This document shows positions 6,258 through 6,975 of a stretch of 6,975 nt of DNA, in pieces. The translations under genes were made by a program, and so were the position numbers. Under the pieces are notes generated by a model. That model saw only the letters and a list, made by a program, of their open reading frames with translations, was not told where the DNA came from and ran no database searches. The DNA comes from Thermotogaceae bacterium (lineage in GTDB: Bacteria > Thermotogota > Thermotogae > B21-G9 > HyVt-16): NCBI GenBank assembly GCA_011043375.1, contig DQYP01000031.1, forward strand, positions 1 to 6,975, read 5' to 3'. Numbering within the stretch: the first letter of the stretch is position 1; the number at the start of each line of letters is the position of its first letter.

Positions 6258-6788
6258 ATGGATTACAAAATTGTGACGAAGGGATTGGAACTAAGTGATT
6301 CTTTGAAAAATTACTTAGACAAAAGACTTTCAAAAATTGATAGAATAGCCAACAACATTGTTTCAGCGGATGTTAGACTATCAAAGGAAACTCGAGGTCG
6401 TGAAATAGTTGAAATAACCATTCATATGGGAAACACCATTATAAGGGTTGAAGAGATCACAAATGATATCTATAGCTCAATAGATGCCGCTATCGATTCC
6501 TTAGTCAGAAGAATAAAGAGATACAAAGATCTCAAGCATTCAAGGCAACAGAGAGCACAAAGGACGCTAGAACGGGAGACCCAGACCCAGGAAGAAAAGA
6601 GCTTTCTAGATAAAATCGTTAAGACAAAAAGATTTTTTATGAAACCAATGAGCATTGAAGAAGCTATAATGCAGTTAGAAATGTTAGGGCACAGCTTTTT
6701 TGTGTTCAGAAATGCGGAAACGGATGAAATCAATGTTGTGTACACTCGTAAAGATGGAAATTATGGTTTGATAGAATTGGAAATATAG
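6258..6788 (+). CDS. hpf: Long-form ribosome hibernation promoting factor (HPF/RaiA family)
   Basis: Binds the 30S subunit at the mRNA/tRNA channel and pairs 70S ribosomes into inactive 100S dimers during starvation or stress. The 176-residue protein has an N-terminal ribosome-binding domain (about 1-97; opening with MDYKIVTKGLELSDSLKNYL, with the basic helix LVRRIKRYKDLKHS at its end). A charged linker follows (about 98-118), then the C-terminal dimerisation domain (about 118-176), with the family core KRFFMKPMSIEEAIMQLEML, GHSFFVFRNAET and the closing RKDGNYGLIE. That tail marks the long form, in which dimerisation is built in. The linker is fairly short. The Shine-Dalgarno AAAGAGGTGA (6244-6253) sits directly before the ATG. 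It is the last gene of the sigma factor unit; no convincing terminator follows within the window. Confidence 0.96.
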   Translation: MDYKIVTKGLELSDSLKNYLDKRLSKIDRIANNIVSADVRLSKETRGREIVEITIHMGNTIIRVEEITNDIYSSIDAAIDSLVRRIKRYKDLKHSRQQRAQRTLERETQTQEEKSFLDKIVKTKRFFMKPMSIEEAIMQLEMLGHSFFVFRNAETDEINVVYTRKDGNYGLIELEI

Positions 6789-6923
6789 AATTAAAGTCTT
6801 ACAATGCTAAACTAAAGATAGTGTTAACTAGTAGTGATGATGATATACGATAAATCGGAAACAGCAGATGAATATTATTGAAGTCTTTGAAAAGTCTAAG
6901 AAGTACTAGTAATTAGGAATAAG
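6789..6923. other. Intergenic stretch with no supported gene
   Basis: These 135 AT-rich bases after hpf contain no reading frame with a ribosome site and no hairpin followed by a T-run. An ATG at 6868 gives only 13 codons. A factor-dependent end of transcription, or an end within the downstream repeats, would be compatible. Confidence 0.5.
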
Positions 6924-6975
6924 ATCCCTCACATACGTTCGGGATGACACAATACATCACGTTCGTTCGGGATGA
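6924..6975. repeat. Extragenic repeat cluster: two near-identical 19-base units, continuing past the edge
   Basis: Units at 6929-6947 and 6957-6975 begin TCAC and end CGTTCGGGATGA. They match at 17 of 19 positions, with a start-to-start distance of 28 bases. In the first unit, ATCCC (6924-6928) can pair with GGGAT (6941-6945) over a 12-base loop. Repeats of this form (GGGATGACA preceded by TTCG, with a partner GATCCCTC) resemble a dispersed intergenic repeat that I recall from several bacterial groups, including Thermotogota. The second unit runs into the window end, so the array length is unknown. Confidence 0.7.

Noticed and set aside
6868..6909. Short reading frame of 13 codons after hpf
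   Set aside because: There is no ribosome binding site, no recognisable sequence, and the length is within chance.
6929..6975. CRISPR array
   Set aside because: The repeat period is 28 bases with only nine bases between units, far too short for repeats plus spacers, and no cas genes are near.

Overview
The window is AT-rich bacterial chromosome, most likely from a thermophile of the Thermotogota (a Pseudothermotoga- or Fervidobacterium-like organism). The main reasons are the AT-rich, Lys/Glu/Ile-rich proteins, strong Shine-Dalgarno sites with GTG and TTG starts, and a DUF2520 Rossmann-fold gene directly before panB, a pairing I recall from Thermotoga. This placement is inference. All real genes lie on the + strand.

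Region 1 (1-924) is the right part of an IS200/IS605-family (IS1341-like) element. Its TnpB frame is open through the left edge of the window, keeps the RuvC catalytic residues and zinc-finger cysteines, and appears to have lost an internal block just before RuvC-I. A stem-loop and a TCAA-type right end follow, only 37 bases from the gltX start.

Region 2 (962-4795) is a tightly packed, probably co-transcribed run: gltX (glutamyl-tRNA synthetase), a DUF2520 NAD(P)-binding protein that is a candidate ketopantoate reductase, panB (ketopantoate hydroxymethyltransferase) and an MscS-type mechanosensitive channel. The first three overlap or nearly overlap. The DUF2520-panB pair could perform two successive steps of pantothenate (coenzyme A precursor) synthesis.

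Region 3 (about 4819-6788) is a second unit behind a plausible sigma-A-type promoter: a SigH-like alternative sigma factor, an unrecognised single-pass membrane protein with a coiled coil, and a long-form ribosome hibernation factor (hpf). A stationary-phase sigma factor beside a ribosome-dimerising protein suggests a starvation or stress module.

Region 4 (6789-6975) has no gene I can support. Its last 50 or so bases hold two copies of a 19-base extragenic repeat at a 28-base period, running to the window edge.

The most interesting points are the shortened TnpB and its possible guide RNA end in the gltX leader, the candidate non-PanE ketopantoate reductase, and the sigma factor / membrane protein / hpf cluster with its unknown middle gene. 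I see no convincing undescribed defence or mobile system beyond these.
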